Notes under the pieces: model-generated
Database searches by the model: none
Told to the model about the DNA's origin: nothing
Seen by the model: only the letters and a program-made list of their open reading frames with translations
In this document: positions 1 through 8,575 of the stretch, piece by piece
Position numbering within the stretch: the stretch's first letter is position 1
Layout of the letters: every line of letters begins with the position of its first letter
Translations under genes and position numbers: made by a program
Assembly: GCF_021606685.1 (NCBI RefSeq)
Contig: NZ_WKCB01000050.1
Coordinates: forward strand, 1-41,297
Length of the DNA stretch: 41,297 nt
Origin: Pseudomonas syringae
GTDB lineage: Bacteria > Pseudomonadota > Gammaproteobacteria > Pseudomonadales > Pseudomonadaceae
Reading direction: 5' to 3'

Positions 1-1144
1 GCAGTTGGTTGCCGGCGTTGACGTAGTCGGCGCCCTTTTGGGTCAGGACGACGTTGTTGCCGTCGAGGGCGTAGTAGCCGTCGGTGTTGCTGTTGCCCGT
101 GAAGGAGATGGTCAGGCCTTCGCGTGGCGTCTCTTCATCGGTCGCGGTGAAAGTACCGGCAACCGTACCGAGTGCGGCGGAGTTTTCTTCCAGGGTGTTG
201 GCGACGACTTCAATCACCGGCACGTCGTTGTGCAGGTTGACGGTCGGCTGGCCGGAACCATTGGAATTCGCGCCCGATGGATCAGTAACAGTCAGGTCGA
301 TTTTTGGCAACTGGTTGCCAGCGTTGACGTAGTCAGCACCCTTCTGAGTCAGCACAACATTGTTGCCGTCGATGGCGTAGTAGCCGTCGGTGTTGCTGTT
401 GCCCGTGAAGGAGATGGTCAGGCCTTCACGCGGCGTCTCTTCGTCGGTCGCGGTGAAAGTACCGGCGACGGTGCCTGTAGCGGCGGAGTTTTCTTCCAGA
501 GTGTTGGCAACGACTTCAATCACCGGCACGTCGTTATGCAGGTTGACGGTCGGCTGGCCGGAACCCGTGGAGTTCGCACCCTGAGGGTCAGTGACGGTCA
601 GGTCAATCTTAGGCAGTTGGTTGCCAGCGTTAACAAAGTCAGCACCCTTCTGAGTCAGCACAACATTGTTGCCGTCGATGGCGTAGTAGCCGTCCGCGTT
701 GCTGTTGCCAGTAAAGGAAATCGTTAGGCCTTCACGCGGCGTCTCTTCGTCAGTCGCGGTGAACGTCCCGGCAACAGCGCCCGCAGCGGCAGAGTTCTCT
801 TCCAGCGTATTGGCAACCACTTCAATCACCGGCACATCGTTCTGCAGGGTCACGGTCGGTTGACCAGTGGCAGTGGAGTGCTCGCCAACGGGGTCAGTAA
901 CCGTCAGGTCGATCTTAGGCAGTTGATTGCCAGCGTTAACAAAGTCAGCACCCTTCTGAGTCAGCACAACGTTGTTGCCGTCGATGGCGTAGTAGCCGTC
1001 GGTGTTGCTGTTGCCCGTGAACGCAATGGTCAGGCCGTCACGTGGTGTTTCTGCATCAGTGGCGGTGAACGTACCGGCGACCGTGCCCGCTGTTGCGGAG
1101 TTTTCATTGATCGTGGCCGGCGCGATGCTGATCACCGGCGCATC
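1..1144 (-). repeat. 306-bp tandem repeats inside lapA
   Basis: Direct repeats with an exact 306-bp (102-residue) period. Units run, in coding direction, 1144-839, 838-533, 532-227 and a partial unit 226-1. Each begins with DAPVI or DVPVI and contains NTDGYYAIDGNNVVLTQKGA or a close variant. The first unit is the most divergent. Units 2-4 are nearly identical at DNA level. The array certainly continues beyond the left edge. Confidence 0.95.
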
Positions 1145-2557
1145 GTTAACCGGTGTCACCGTCACGTTCAGCGTGCTGCTCGATCCGGTGTTGGTGGTGT
1201 AGCCAATCGTTGGCACTTCACCGTTGTAATCCTTGACCGGCGTGAAGGTGTACGCACCATTCGCTCCGATGGTAATGGTGCCAACCCCGTCGATCGTGGC
1301 GGTATCACCGGCTTTATAGCTGGCATTACCCACGTTGAAGGTCGCAACCGTTAATTCGTTGTCGATATCACTGTCATTGCTCAACACATTGCCAGTCGCG
1401 ACGCCGTCTTCGGCGATCGTGTTGGTATCAGCTACCAAAACACTAGGATCATCTACAGCAACAACTGTGGAATTCGCCGCCGCCGGATTGATGGCCAGGT
1501 TTTCGTAGTTACCGCCGGTCGCGCTGGTGATGGTGGCGCTGACGGTGAGGTCTTTGCCGTCGGCCAGGTTGGCAGGGGTGTCGACCGTGACCGTGCCGGT
1601 GGTTTTACCGGCTTCGATGGTGATGGTCTTGTCGTTGGACAGCTTGATCACCACGTCGGTCTGGGCCGCATTGGTCACGGTCGCGGTGTAGACGATCTGG
1701 CCGCCTTCATTCACCGAAGCGGTGGCGGTCAGCGTGACGGTAGTGGTGTCGATGGTGTCCGCGACCTGCGTAACAGCCGGCGTCGGGTCGGTGGTGATGA
1801 TCAGGTTGCCGCCGCCGGAAGTACCGCTAATGGTGGCGGAGATCGACGAGGCGTCCAGGTAAGGCGTGTCATTCCCGGCGAAGGTGACATTCAGCACGCC
1901 CGAGGTCTGGCCGGCGGCGATCACTACGGAGAGGCCGTTGGAGAGGGTAACGGTCAAGTCGCTGGTCGGCGCCTGGGTAATGAATACGGTGTAAACGACG
2001 ACGCCGCCAGCTTCGGTAATGGTCGGCGTTGCGGTCAGGGTGATGGTGACATTACGCGGGTCGACGCCGTTATTGTCGGCACCCGCAGTATCGAGGGTGT
2101 TAACCGCATCACCGGCGTTCAGGCCGGTGGTCGGGTAGCCAATGGTGGGGTCGACCACGCCTGCGGTGGCCTCCAACACGACAAAGCTGTGGCCGCCGCC
2201 CACGGCGCCATCCGAGCCGGCGGCGGTTTGGCCGGCAGCGGTGGCTTCAAGGTCTTGGGTCGGGTCGGCGCCGGCAGCGATGGCTTGCTGCAGTTCGGCA
2301 ACGGAAGGTGCAGCCTGGGCAGTCGCGGCGCTGAGGTCGGTGACCGAATCAGGAGCGTCTGCGCTCCACTGAGTGTCACGCCCCAGGTCGATGGTGCGGC
2401 CGTCAGCCAATTCCAGAGAGACAGCGCCCGATGCGCCGGTATCGACCTGCTCGCCCGCGAACAGACGATCCCCTTCTACAAGCAGGCGACGAATCCCTTC
2501 CGGGGAAACCGCGAACACTTGACCGACAATGCTTTTGACGACCGCAACGCTGCTCAT
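1..2557 (-). CDS. lapA: Large biofilm adhesin LapA, N-terminal part (3' end outside window)
   Basis: The visible 852 codons begin at an ATG preceded by GGAGAG. The protein is a giant surface adhesin that is secreted by LapBCE and stays anchored in the outer-membrane pore through its N-terminus. Residues 1 to about 100 (starting MSSVAVVKSIVGQVFAV) match the LapA retention module. A doubled TAAG motif at residues 106-109 and 111-114 lies where the periplasmic protease LapG cuts known LapA proteins. Residues about 145-470 are Thr/Val-rich immunoglobulin-like segments rich in TVT and TAT patterns. From about residue 472 near-identical 102-residue cadherin-like repeats begin and run off the window. 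The C-terminal RTX and secretion signal are not visible. The gene is divergent from lapEBC. Control by FleQ and c-di-GMP is known for lapA in related species, and FleQ-like sites lie upstream here. Identification is firm; total length is unknown. Confidence 0.93.
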   Translation of the reverse strand, partial: MSSVAVVKSIVGQVFAVSPEGIRRLLVEGDRLFAGEQVDTGASGAVSLELADGRTIDLGRDTQWSADAPDSVTDLSAATAQAAPSVAELQQAIAAGADPTQDLEATAAGQTAAGSDGAVGGGHSFVVLEATAGVVDPTIGYPTTGLNAGDAVNTLDTAGADNNGVDPRNVTITLTATPTITEAGGVVVYTVFITQAPTSDLTVTLSNGLSVVIAAGQTSGVLNVTFAGNDTPYLDASSISATISGTSGGGNLIITTDPTPAVTQVADTIDTTTVTLTATASVNEGGQIVYTATVTNAAQTDVVIKLSNDKTITIEAGKTTGTVTVDTPANLADGKDLTVSATITSATGGNYENLAINPAAANSTVVAVDDPSVLVADTNTIAEDGVATGNVLSNDSDIDNELTVATFNVGNASYKAGDTATIDGVGTITIGANGAYTFTPVKDYNGEVPTIGYTTNTGSSSTLNVTVTPVNDAPVISIAPATINENSATAGTVAGTFTATDAETPRDGLTIAFTGNSNTDGYYAIDGNNVVLTQKGADFVNAGNQLPKIDLTVTDPVGEHSTATGQPTVTLQNDVPVIEVVANTLEENSAAAGAVAGTFTATDEETPREGLTISFTGNSNADGYYAIDGNNVVLTQKGADFVNAGNQLPKIDLTVTDPQGANSTGSGQPTVNLHNDVPVIEVVANTLEENSAATGTVAGTFTATDEETPREGLTISFTGNSNTDGYYAIDGNNVVLTQKGADYVNAGNQLPKIDLTVTDPSGANSNGSGQPTVNLHNDVPVIEVVANTLEENSAALGTVAGTFTATDEETPREGLTISFTGNSNTDGYYALDGNNVVLTQKGADYVNAGNQL

Positions 2558-2666
2558 AAAAGACTCTCCGTGTATTACCGATAAGGGGGTATCCATCATG
2601 GAGACCGGCCTCATTACCTATGCCGATTCGATAGCTGGAGTACTAAAATAACGTGATAATTTTGGC

Positions 2667-2680
2667 GTCAATAATTTGTT
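2667..2680. promoter_or_regulatory. FleQ-box-like site 1
   Basis: GTCAATAATTTGTT matches 11 of 14 positions of the published FleQ consensus GTCaNTAAAtTGAC, as I recall it. FleQ is a c-di-GMP-responsive regulator of lapA in pseudomonads. The assignment is inferred from sequence similarity only. Confidence 0.45.
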
Positions 2681-2705
2681 GTTTGAATCGGCAAATTACT
2701 TTTCC

Positions 2706-2719
2706 GTCAAGGTATTGAC
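2706..2719. promoter_or_regulatory. FleQ-box-like site 2
   Basis: GTCAAGGTATTGAC keeps both half-sites (GTCA and TTGAC) of the FleQ consensus, again 11 of 14 positions. It lies 39 bp from site 1, close to four helical turns. It could be a second FleQ site or a chance dyad. Confidence 0.45.
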
Positions 2720-2899
2720 CTATTTGGCGCCATCCTAAACAATCCGCCGGGTAATGTCACATTGATATTTATTCGGCCAACGACTTTCTGTTTGGACTAC
2801 CAGGTCCCTATGACAAGCAGTCATTTCGGTTGCCAAATCCAATGCAAGATTTCACGTTTGTTGCGTTTTTAAGGCAACCAATCCCGGGGATACACCAGA

Positions 2900-4252
2900 A
2901 TGCGTTTGCACCTTTTTAAAGCAGTGCCGTTTGTTCTCGCCGCCAGTTTCGTCCAGGCTCAAACCCTGACGGAGGCGATGCAAACCGCTGTGGAAAACCA
3001 CCCGGAGATCCAGGCAGCTATTAATGCGCGCATTGCCGCCGACTATCAGGTCAGAGAAGCCCAGGGCGGCTACCTGCCTAAACTCGACGTGTTGGGCGGT
3101 TACGGCCGTGAAAGCTCCGACAACACCTCGACCCGGGCCGCCAGCAACAGCCATGACTGGAAAACCTTGAACCGTGGCGAATCGACCGTTCGCCTTCAGC
3201 AAAATTTGTTCCAGGGTTTTGGCACCATCAATGAAGTCGGCCGCCAACAAGCCACCGCCAATTCCCGTGGGTATGCATTGCTCAATACCTCGGAGCGCAC
3301 CGCCCTGACCGTCGCCCAGGTTTACCTGGATGTCTTGACCCGCCGCGAGATGGTGAACCTGGCCCAGGACAACCTGAAAAGCCACGAACGCATTTTTGAC
3401 CAGATCAAACTGCGCACCAGCCGTGGCGTCGGAAGAATGGCGGACATGGACCAGGCCGAAGCCCGATTGGCTCAAGCGCAAAACAACCTGATCACCGAGC
3501 AGACCAACCTCGCAGACGCCAATACCAATTTCCTCAGCGTGGTCGGCACAGAGCCTGACCAGCTGGAACGGCCGATGGGCGTGGTGACCGAGCTGCCTGC
3601 CAGCCTGGATGAAGCACGTCGCCAGATGATCGCCGACAGCCCGGTACTGCGCTCGGCCGAATCGGATATCGCCGCGGCCGAGAAGCAGTACGAAGCCGCC
3701 AAGTCGACCTTCTACCCGCGCTTTGATGCGGTGCTGCAACGCTCCGCCAACAACAACATCGGCGGTGAAGAAGGCCATGACAATGGCTACTCGGCGATGC
3801 TGAACATGCAGTTCAACCTGTACAACGGCGGCAGCGACAAGGCCAGCCTGCAGTCCAAGGCCTCTCAGGCGACCCAGGCACTGGATATCCGCAACAACGC
3901 ACTGCGCCAGCTGAACGAAGAATTGGGCCTGGCGTGGAACGCCTTCAACAATGCCAGCCAGCAGGTGCCGATCGCGCAGCAATACGTGGACCGCAGCACC
4001 AAGGTGCGTACTTCATACCAGCAGCAGTTCAGCCTGGGTGAGCGTACACTGCTCGACCTGCTCGACAGCGAGAACGAACTGTTCACCGCTCAGCAGCGCT
4101 TGGCCCAGATCAAAAGCCTGTACATCTATACGCAGTACCGTATCAAGGCCGACATGGGCCAATTGCTGAGAAGTCAGGGCGTGGTTGCCCCGATGGCATC
4201 AGTTGTGCAAAACGATATTAAACCGTCGGTAAACCTGCCAGGGATGAACTGA
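2900..4252 (+). CDS. lapE: TolC-family outer-membrane channel LapE
   Basis: This 450-residue protein is the outer-membrane component of the LapA type I secretion system. It forms the pore in which LapA is retained before LapG cleavage. Residues 1-20 are a signal peptide with likely cleavage after SFVQA. The mature start QTLTEAMQTAVENHPEI is the usual beginning of a TolC/outer-membrane-efflux repeat. Two long Ala/Gln/Glu-rich helical repeats follow (about 25-210 and 225-420), with NLYNGG in the second half as in TolC relatives. Length is normal for the family. It is first in the rightward lapE-lapB-lapC operon, 46 bp before lapB. Context makes the LapE call strong. Confidence 0.92.
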   Translation: MRLHLFKAVPFVLAASFVQAQTLTEAMQTAVENHPEIQAAINARIAADYQVREAQGGYLPKLDVLGGYGRESSDNTSTRAASNSHDWKTLNRGESTVRLQQNLFQGFGTINEVGRQQATANSRGYALLNTSERTALTVAQVYLDVLTRREMVNLAQDNLKSHERIFDQIKLRTSRGVGRMADMDQAEARLAQAQNNLITEQTNLADANTNFLSVVGTEPDQLERPMGVVTELPASLDEARRQMIADSPVLRSAESDIAAAEKQYEAAKSTFYPRFDAVLQRSANNNIGGEEGHDNGYSAMLNMQFNLYNGGSDKASLQSKASQATQALDIRNNALRQLNEELGLAWNAFNNASQQVPIAQQYVDRSTKVRTSYQQQFSLGERTLLDLLDSENELFTAQQRLAQIKSLYIYTQYRIKADMGQLLRSQGVVAPMASVVQNDIKPSVNLPGMN

Positions 4253-4298
4253 TTCTTGACGGCGTTGAACCTCAAAACCGTTTTAAGAGAGAGTCAGC

Positions 4299-6452
4299 TT
4301 GGATCCTGAAATTGGTTTGGCGCAACTTAACCATGACCCGCGCACTCAGCACGACGACCCACTGCTAGATGGGTTGTTGGCTCTCTGCTCGCTGCATTAC
4401 AAGCCTGCCAGCCGGGCGATGCTGACCACCGGCCTGCCCTTGGCGGGGCAGCGCCTGAGCGCCGATTTGCTGCCTCGCGCAGCAGCCCGGGCGGGTTTGC
4501 AGGGCCGTTTGCTGCAGCGCAAGCTGGAGCAGATCCCGTCCATCGCGTTGCCAGCCTTGCTGCTATTGAAGGAAGGCCGCAGTGCCGTGCTGTTGAGCTG
4601 GGTGGGTGATAGCGCCCGCCTGTTGCTCAGCGAAAGCGACGGCGGCGAAGTGCAGGTCAGCCGTGAGGCATTGAGTCAAGATTACAGCGGTCGGGTTTTC
4701 TTCGCCCAACCGCAGCATAAATTTGACGTCACCAGCGGCACGCTGATCCCACGCGCCCGCTCGTGGTTCAAGGACACCCTCAAACGCTCGCGCTGGCTGT
4801 ATGCCGACGCGATCGCCGCCAGCCTGGTGATCAACCTGATCGCCCTGGCCGCGCCGCTGTTTGTGATGAACGTGTACGACCGCGTCGTGCCAAACCAGGC
4901 CACGGCCACCCTGTGGGTGCTGGCCATCGGTATCTGCGGCGCCTACCTGTTCGACCTGCTGCTCAAGAGCATGCGTAGCCTGTGCCTGGACCTTGCGGGC
5001 AAGAAAACCGACCTGATCATTTCCGCGACGCTGTTCGAGCGCATCGTCGGCATGTCGATGAAAATGCGCCCCGCGCGGGTCGGCAGCTATGCCTCCAACA
5101 TTCACGAGTTCCAGGGCATGCGGGACTTCCTCACGTCCCTGACCCTTGCCAGCCTGATCGACCTGCCCTTTACCCTGATCATCCTCGGGGTGATCGCGCT
5201 GCTGGGGGGCCACCTGGTGTGGATCCCTATCGTCGCTTTCCCGCTCGCGCTGGGTATCGGCCATTTCCTGCAAAAGCCGCTGACCGCCACGCTTGAGCGC
5301 ACCATGGCCCTGGGCGCCGAACGCCAGTCGAGCCTGATCGAAACCCTCGCCGGGCTGGACGCGGTAAAGGTCAATAACGCCGAAAGCGAGCGCCAGTACC
5401 AGTGGGAACAAACCATTGGCACGCTCAGCCGCCTGGAACTGCGGGTCAAGGTTCTGTCTGGCCTGGCGATGAACATCACGCTGCTGATCCAGCAAGTGGC
5501 GGGCGTGGCGATGATCATCTTCGGCGTGTACCAGATCATTGATGGCACCCTGAGCATGGGCGGCCTGGTGGCGTGCTACATGCTCAGCGGTCGTGCGCTC
5601 GGCCCGCTGGCGCAGCTGTCGGGCCTGCTGACGCGGTACCAGCAAGCGAAAGTGACGATGGTATCGGTTGACCAGATGATGGAGCTGCCGCAGGAGCGCA
5701 ACTTCGACGAGCGCCCCCTCAGCCGTAAATCGCTGCAAGGCGCGATGACGTTCCGCGAAGTCGACTTTACCTACCCGAACCAACAAAACCTGGCCCTGCG
5801 CGGGATCAACCTGAACGTTCGGCCCGGCGAAAAAATCGGCATCATCGGCCGCAGCGGCTCAGGTAAAAGCTCGCTGGCCAAGCTGTTGGTGGGCCTCTAT
5901 CAGCCGGACTCCGGCTCGTTGCTGGTGGACGGCGTAGACATCCGCCAGATCGACGTCAGCGAACTGCGCCACAACATCGGCTACGTCGCCCAGGACATCC
6001 AATTACTGGCCGGCACCCTGCGCGACAACCTGGTCTCAGGCGCGCGCTACGTAGACGACGAAATGGTGCTGCAGGCTGCCGAGCTGGCCGGCGTGCATGA
6101 ATTTGCCAGGCTGCACCCGCAAGGGTACGAGCTGCAAGTGGGCGAGCGCGGGCAAAACCTGTCCGGTGGCCAACGCCAAAACGTTGCCCTGGCCCGTGCA
6201 CTGCTGCTGAACCCGCCCATCCTGTTGCTGGACGAACCCACCAGCGCCATGGACAACACCGGCGAAGAACGCCTGAAACAGCGCTTGCAGAGCGTTATCG
6301 AAAACAAGACGGTGATTCTGGTCACCCACCGCGCCTCGCTGTTGAGCCTGGTGGATCGCTTGCTGGTGATAGACCGTGGCCAAATACTTGCGGACGGTCC
6401 AAAAGCGGCCGTTATGGAAGCGCTGAAAAAGGGGCAGATCAGTGTTGCTTAA
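4299..6452 (+). CDS. lapB: Type I secretion ABC transporter LapB
   Basis: This 717-residue inner-membrane ABC exporter powers LapA secretion. Residues 1-140 form a C39-like domain without the peptidase DCG motif, so it probably binds substrate without cutting it. Membrane helices occupy about 165-430. The ATPase domain has Walker A GRSGSGKS at 517-524, signature LSGGQ at 621-625, Walker B LLLDEP at about 642-647 and a THR switch. The start is TTG, preceded by AGAGAGAG. No ATG or GTG gives a better N-terminus, and DPRTQHDDPLLD matches the expected beginning of LapB. The 3' end overlaps lapC by 11 bp, suggesting translational coupling. No key residue is missing from the ATPase. Confidence 0.93.
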   Translation: MDPEIGLAQLNHDPRTQHDDPLLDGLLALCSLHYKPASRAMLTTGLPLAGQRLSADLLPRAAARAGLQGRLLQRKLEQIPSIALPALLLLKEGRSAVLLSWVGDSARLLLSESDGGEVQVSREALSQDYSGRVFFAQPQHKFDVTSGTLIPRARSWFKDTLKRSRWLYADAIAASLVINLIALAAPLFVMNVYDRVVPNQATATLWVLAIGICGAYLFDLLLKSMRSLCLDLAGKKTDLIISATLFERIVGMSMKMRPARVGSYASNIHEFQGMRDFLTSLTLASLIDLPFTLIILGVIALLGGHLVWIPIVAFPLALGIGHFLQKPLTATLERTMALGAERQSSLIETLAGLDAVKVNNAESERQYQWEQTIGTLSRLELRVKVLSGLAMNITLLIQQVAGVAMIIFGVYQIIDGTLSMGGLVACYMLSGRALGPLAQLSGLLTRYQQAKVTMVSVDQMMELPQERNFDERPLSRKSLQGAMTFREVDFTYPNQQNLALRGINLNVRPGEKIGIIGRSGSGKSSLAKLLVGLYQPDSGSLLVDGVDIRQIDVSELRHNIGYVAQDIQLLAGTLRDNLVSGARYVDDEMVLQAAELAGVHEFARLHPQGYELQVGERGQNLSGGQRQNVALARALLLNPPILLLDEPTSAMDNTGEERLKQRLQSVIENKTVILVTHRASLLSLVDRLLVIDRGQILADGPKAAVMEALKKGQISVA

Positions 6453-7818
6453 ATCTGGCCCAGGCCATTGGAAAGACGTCATCTTCCGCTACTTCAAGGG
6501 CAGCGACTCCCTCGACGATCAGCCATTGCCCGAGGTCGAGAAGGCACTGATCGACGACGCACCGCGCATCGTCCGCCTGACCATCTGGGCCGTGATCGGC
6601 TTCTTCGTGTTCCTGGTGCTGTGGGCCCACTTCGCGATTATCGACGAAGTGACCAAGGGCGAAGGCAAGGCGATCCCATCGTCACGCATCCAGAAAATCC
6701 AGAACCTGGAGGGCGGCATCGTCGCCCAGATCTACGTGCACGAAGGGCAAATCGTCGAGGCCGGCGCGCCGCTGATTCGCCTGGACGACACCCGCTTTGC
6801 GTCCAACGTCGGCGAAACCGAAGCCGACCGCGTGGCCATGGAACTGCGTGTGGAGCGCCTGAGCGCAGAAGTCGACAACCGCCCGCTGAACATCACCGAC
6901 GAAGCGCGCAAAGCCGTGCCCAACCAGGCGTCGAACGAAGAGTCGCTGTACCTCAGCCGCCGCCAGCAACTGGCCGATGAAGTGGGCGGGCTGCAACAAC
7001 AGCTGTTGCAACGCCAGCAGGAGCTGCGCGAATTCAGCTCCAAGCAGGACCAATACCGCAACAGCCTGAACCTGCTGCGCCAGGAAATCGGCATGTCCGA
7101 ACCGCTGGTGCAACAGGGCGCGATCTCGCCAGTGGAAGTACTGCGCCTCAAGCGCTCGGAAGTTGAAACCCGCGGCATGCTCGACGGCACCACCCTGGCC
7201 ATCCCCCGCGCCCAGGCCGCCATCAACGAAGTGCAGCGCAAAATCGACGAAACCCGCGGTAAATTCCGCAGCGAAGCCTTGGCCCAGTTGAATGAAGCAC
7301 GCACCCAACTGAGCAAGGCCCAAGCCACCTCCAAGGGCCTGGAAGACCGCGTCAGCCGCACCATGGTCACCTCCCCCGTGCGCGGCATCGTCAAGCAGAT
7401 GCTGGTCAACACCGTCGGCGGCGTCATCCAGCCCGGCAGCGACATGGCCGAAGTGGTCCCGCTGGACGACACCATATTGGTGGAAGCCAAAATCCGCCCA
7501 CAAGACATTGCCTTCCTGCACCCTGGCCAGGAAGCCATGATCAAATTCACCGCCTACGACTACACCATTTATGGCGGTCTCAAAGGCAAACTCGAACAGA
7601 TCGGCGCCGACACAGTGATGGACGAAGAGAAGAAAAACACCTTCTACATCATCAAACTGCGCACCGACCGCAGCCACCTGGGCACCGATGAAAAACCGCT
7701 GCTGATCATCCCCGGCATGGTTGCCTCGGTCGACATCATCACCGGCAAGAAAAGCATCCTGAGCTACCTGCTCAAGCCAATCATCAAATCCCGTGCAGAG
7801 GCCATGCACGAGCGCTGA
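6442..7818 (+). CDS. lapC: HlyD-family membrane fusion protein LapC
   Basis: This 458-residue periplasmic adaptor links LapB to LapE. A short cytoplasmic N-terminus is followed by one membrane helix at about 46-66. A lipoyl-like half (QNLEGGIVAQIYVHEGQIV) comes next, then a long coiled coil at about 140-310 rich in Gln, Leu and Arg. The second lipoyl half contains TMVTSPVRGIVKQMLVNTVGG, and a beta-barrel region includes PGQEAMIKFTAYDY. This is the standard HlyD/LapC order and length. The start is GTG at 6442, with AGGGGC upstream, inside the end of lapB. It is the last gene of the operon. Confidence 0.93.
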   Translation: MLLKSGPGHWKDVIFRYFKGSDSLDDQPLPEVEKALIDDAPRIVRLTIWAVIGFFVFLVLWAHFAIIDEVTKGEGKAIPSSRIQKIQNLEGGIVAQIYVHEGQIVEAGAPLIRLDDTRFASNVGETEADRVAMELRVERLSAEVDNRPLNITDEARKAVPNQASNEESLYLSRRQQLADEVGGLQQQLLQRQQELREFSSKQDQYRNSLNLLRQEIGMSEPLVQQGAISPVEVLRLKRSEVETRGMLDGTTLAIPRAQAAINEVQRKIDETRGKFRSEALAQLNEARTQLSKAQATSKGLEDRVSRTMVTSPVRGIVKQMLVNTVGGVIQPGSDMAEVVPLDDTILVEAKIRPQDIAFLHPGQEAMIKFTAYDYTIYGGLKGKLEQIGADTVMDEEKKNTFYIIKLRTDRSHLGTDEKPLLIIPGMVASVDIITGKKSILSYLLKPIIKSRAEAMHER

Positions 7819-7842
7819 TCACCGGTAAAAGCGCGGAGAATC

Positions 7843-7862
7843 GCGAAAACTTGGGTTTTCGC
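7843..7862 (+). terminator. Hairpin after lapC
   Basis: A perfect 8-bp stem, GCGAAAAC with GTTTTCGC and a TTGG loop, lies 25 bp after the lapC stop. It is followed by A residues rather than T residues on the plus strand. It may end the lap transcript inefficiently or act as a 3' stabilising hairpin. Confidence 0.4.
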
Positions 7863-7884
7863 AAAAATAGTCAGATTTCAGGGG

Positions 7885-7912
7885 TTTACAGAACCTTTGC
7901 AGTCGCTATAAT
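7885..7912 (+). promoter_or_regulatory. Sigma-70 promoter of tRNA-Thr
   Basis: TTTACA (7885-7890), a 16-bp spacer and a perfect TATAAT (7907-7912) precede the tRNA by 14 bp, the expected spacing for a stable-RNA promoter. Confidence 0.75.
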
Positions 7913-7926
7913 CGTCGCCCTAACAC

Positions 7927-8002
<76 letters not shown>

Positions 8003-8013
8003 TACGCAGTAAC

Positions 8014-8046
8014 GAAAAAGGCTCACCGAAAGGTGGGCCTTTTTTG
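8014..8046 (+). terminator. Terminator of tRNA-Thr
   Basis: An intrinsic terminator: A-rich lead, stem GGCTCACC with GGTGGGCC (one G-T pair), GAAA loop and a run of six T. Confidence 0.88.
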
Positions 8047-8575
8047 TGCGCGGTCGATTTTCGGTAGGCGCTGCCAAAGGCTGCGAAGGCGTCATCCAAC
8101 ATAAGAAGAACAAACCCCGAACCTGGTTCACTCTGTAGGAGCCGAGCTAGCTCGCGATAGCGATCTCAAGCAATCGAGCAACAACAAGCATGAACGTCGT
8201 TACAGCATCCAGTCAGGCGCATCCAAAGCCACCCATTAAATCTCGCTACTGGAATCGCCTGCGAGCAACGACGGATCAACCGAACAGCATGCGTTGCCAA
8301 TGGCTTTCACCCAAAATGGTTATCGGCGCTCCCGCATCGCGAAGCTCCACTGCCTTCATGATCTTGTTGCCGTAAGTGCTGTGACGTCATTGCTCGTTAC
8401 CGACGCTGCCAACGACCAAGAGTCCTGGCCGGATCGCACACCCCCCGTCAACGCCACCTTCGTCACGCGAAAGTTATCCAAACACCTATCGCTGAACGCT
8501 GGCAGCTCAACGCCACCCTGAGGTCAAAAGCCGATAATCACGCGTCGCCCCAAGCAGCACGGCGATGAATAGTCG
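8047..8575. other. Gene-poor stretch after tRNA-Thr
   Basis: About 530 bp without a convincing gene. It holds one isolated REP-like palindrome (8134-8162). On the minus strand there is a 27-codon frame starting at 8359 (MKAVELRDAGAP, ending near 8276). This faintly resembles the N-terminus of zinc-type alcohol dehydrogenases (MKAV...) and could be a gene remnant. Other frames are short and lack ribosome sites. Confidence 0.4.
8134..8162. repeat. Single REP-like palindrome
   Basis: TGTAGGAGCCGAGCTAGCTC then GCGATAGCG resembles the common Pseudomonas REP core (GGAGCGAGCTTGCTCGCGA), with small changes. Unlike the other REPs in this window it has no inverted partner nearby. Confidence 0.6.

Larger units (their letters stand above)
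2558..2899. promoter_or_regulatory. Divergent lapA/lapE regulatory region
   Basis: This 342-bp stretch has no gene. It is markedly AT-richer than its flanks and must carry the promoters for lapA (leftward) and lapE (rightward). It contains two matches to the FleQ-box pattern, listed separately. The lapA ribosome site GGAGAG lies just right of the lapA start, and GGGGAT precedes the lapE ATG. I could not assign -35/-10 elements with confidence. Confidence 0.7.

Noticed and set aside
1..1144. Regularly spaced repeats as a possible CRISPR array
   Set aside because: The period is 306 bp, in frame, and encodes protein repeats. There are no short repeats with unique spacers.
5..1354. Rightward open frames across the lapA repeats (240 and 164 codons)
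   Set aside because: They are antisense copies of the lapA repeat units. The leftward frame is continuous to a canonical LapA N-terminus with a ribosome site.
4563..5786. 407-codon leftward frame inside lapB
   Set aside because: An antisense shadow in GC-rich DNA. It is rich in His/Gln/Arg with no known motif, while lapB has all ABC signatures.
8190..8521. Rightward frames of 61 and 75 codons after the tRNA
   Set aside because: No ribosome site, no recognisable family, overlapping one another in different phases.
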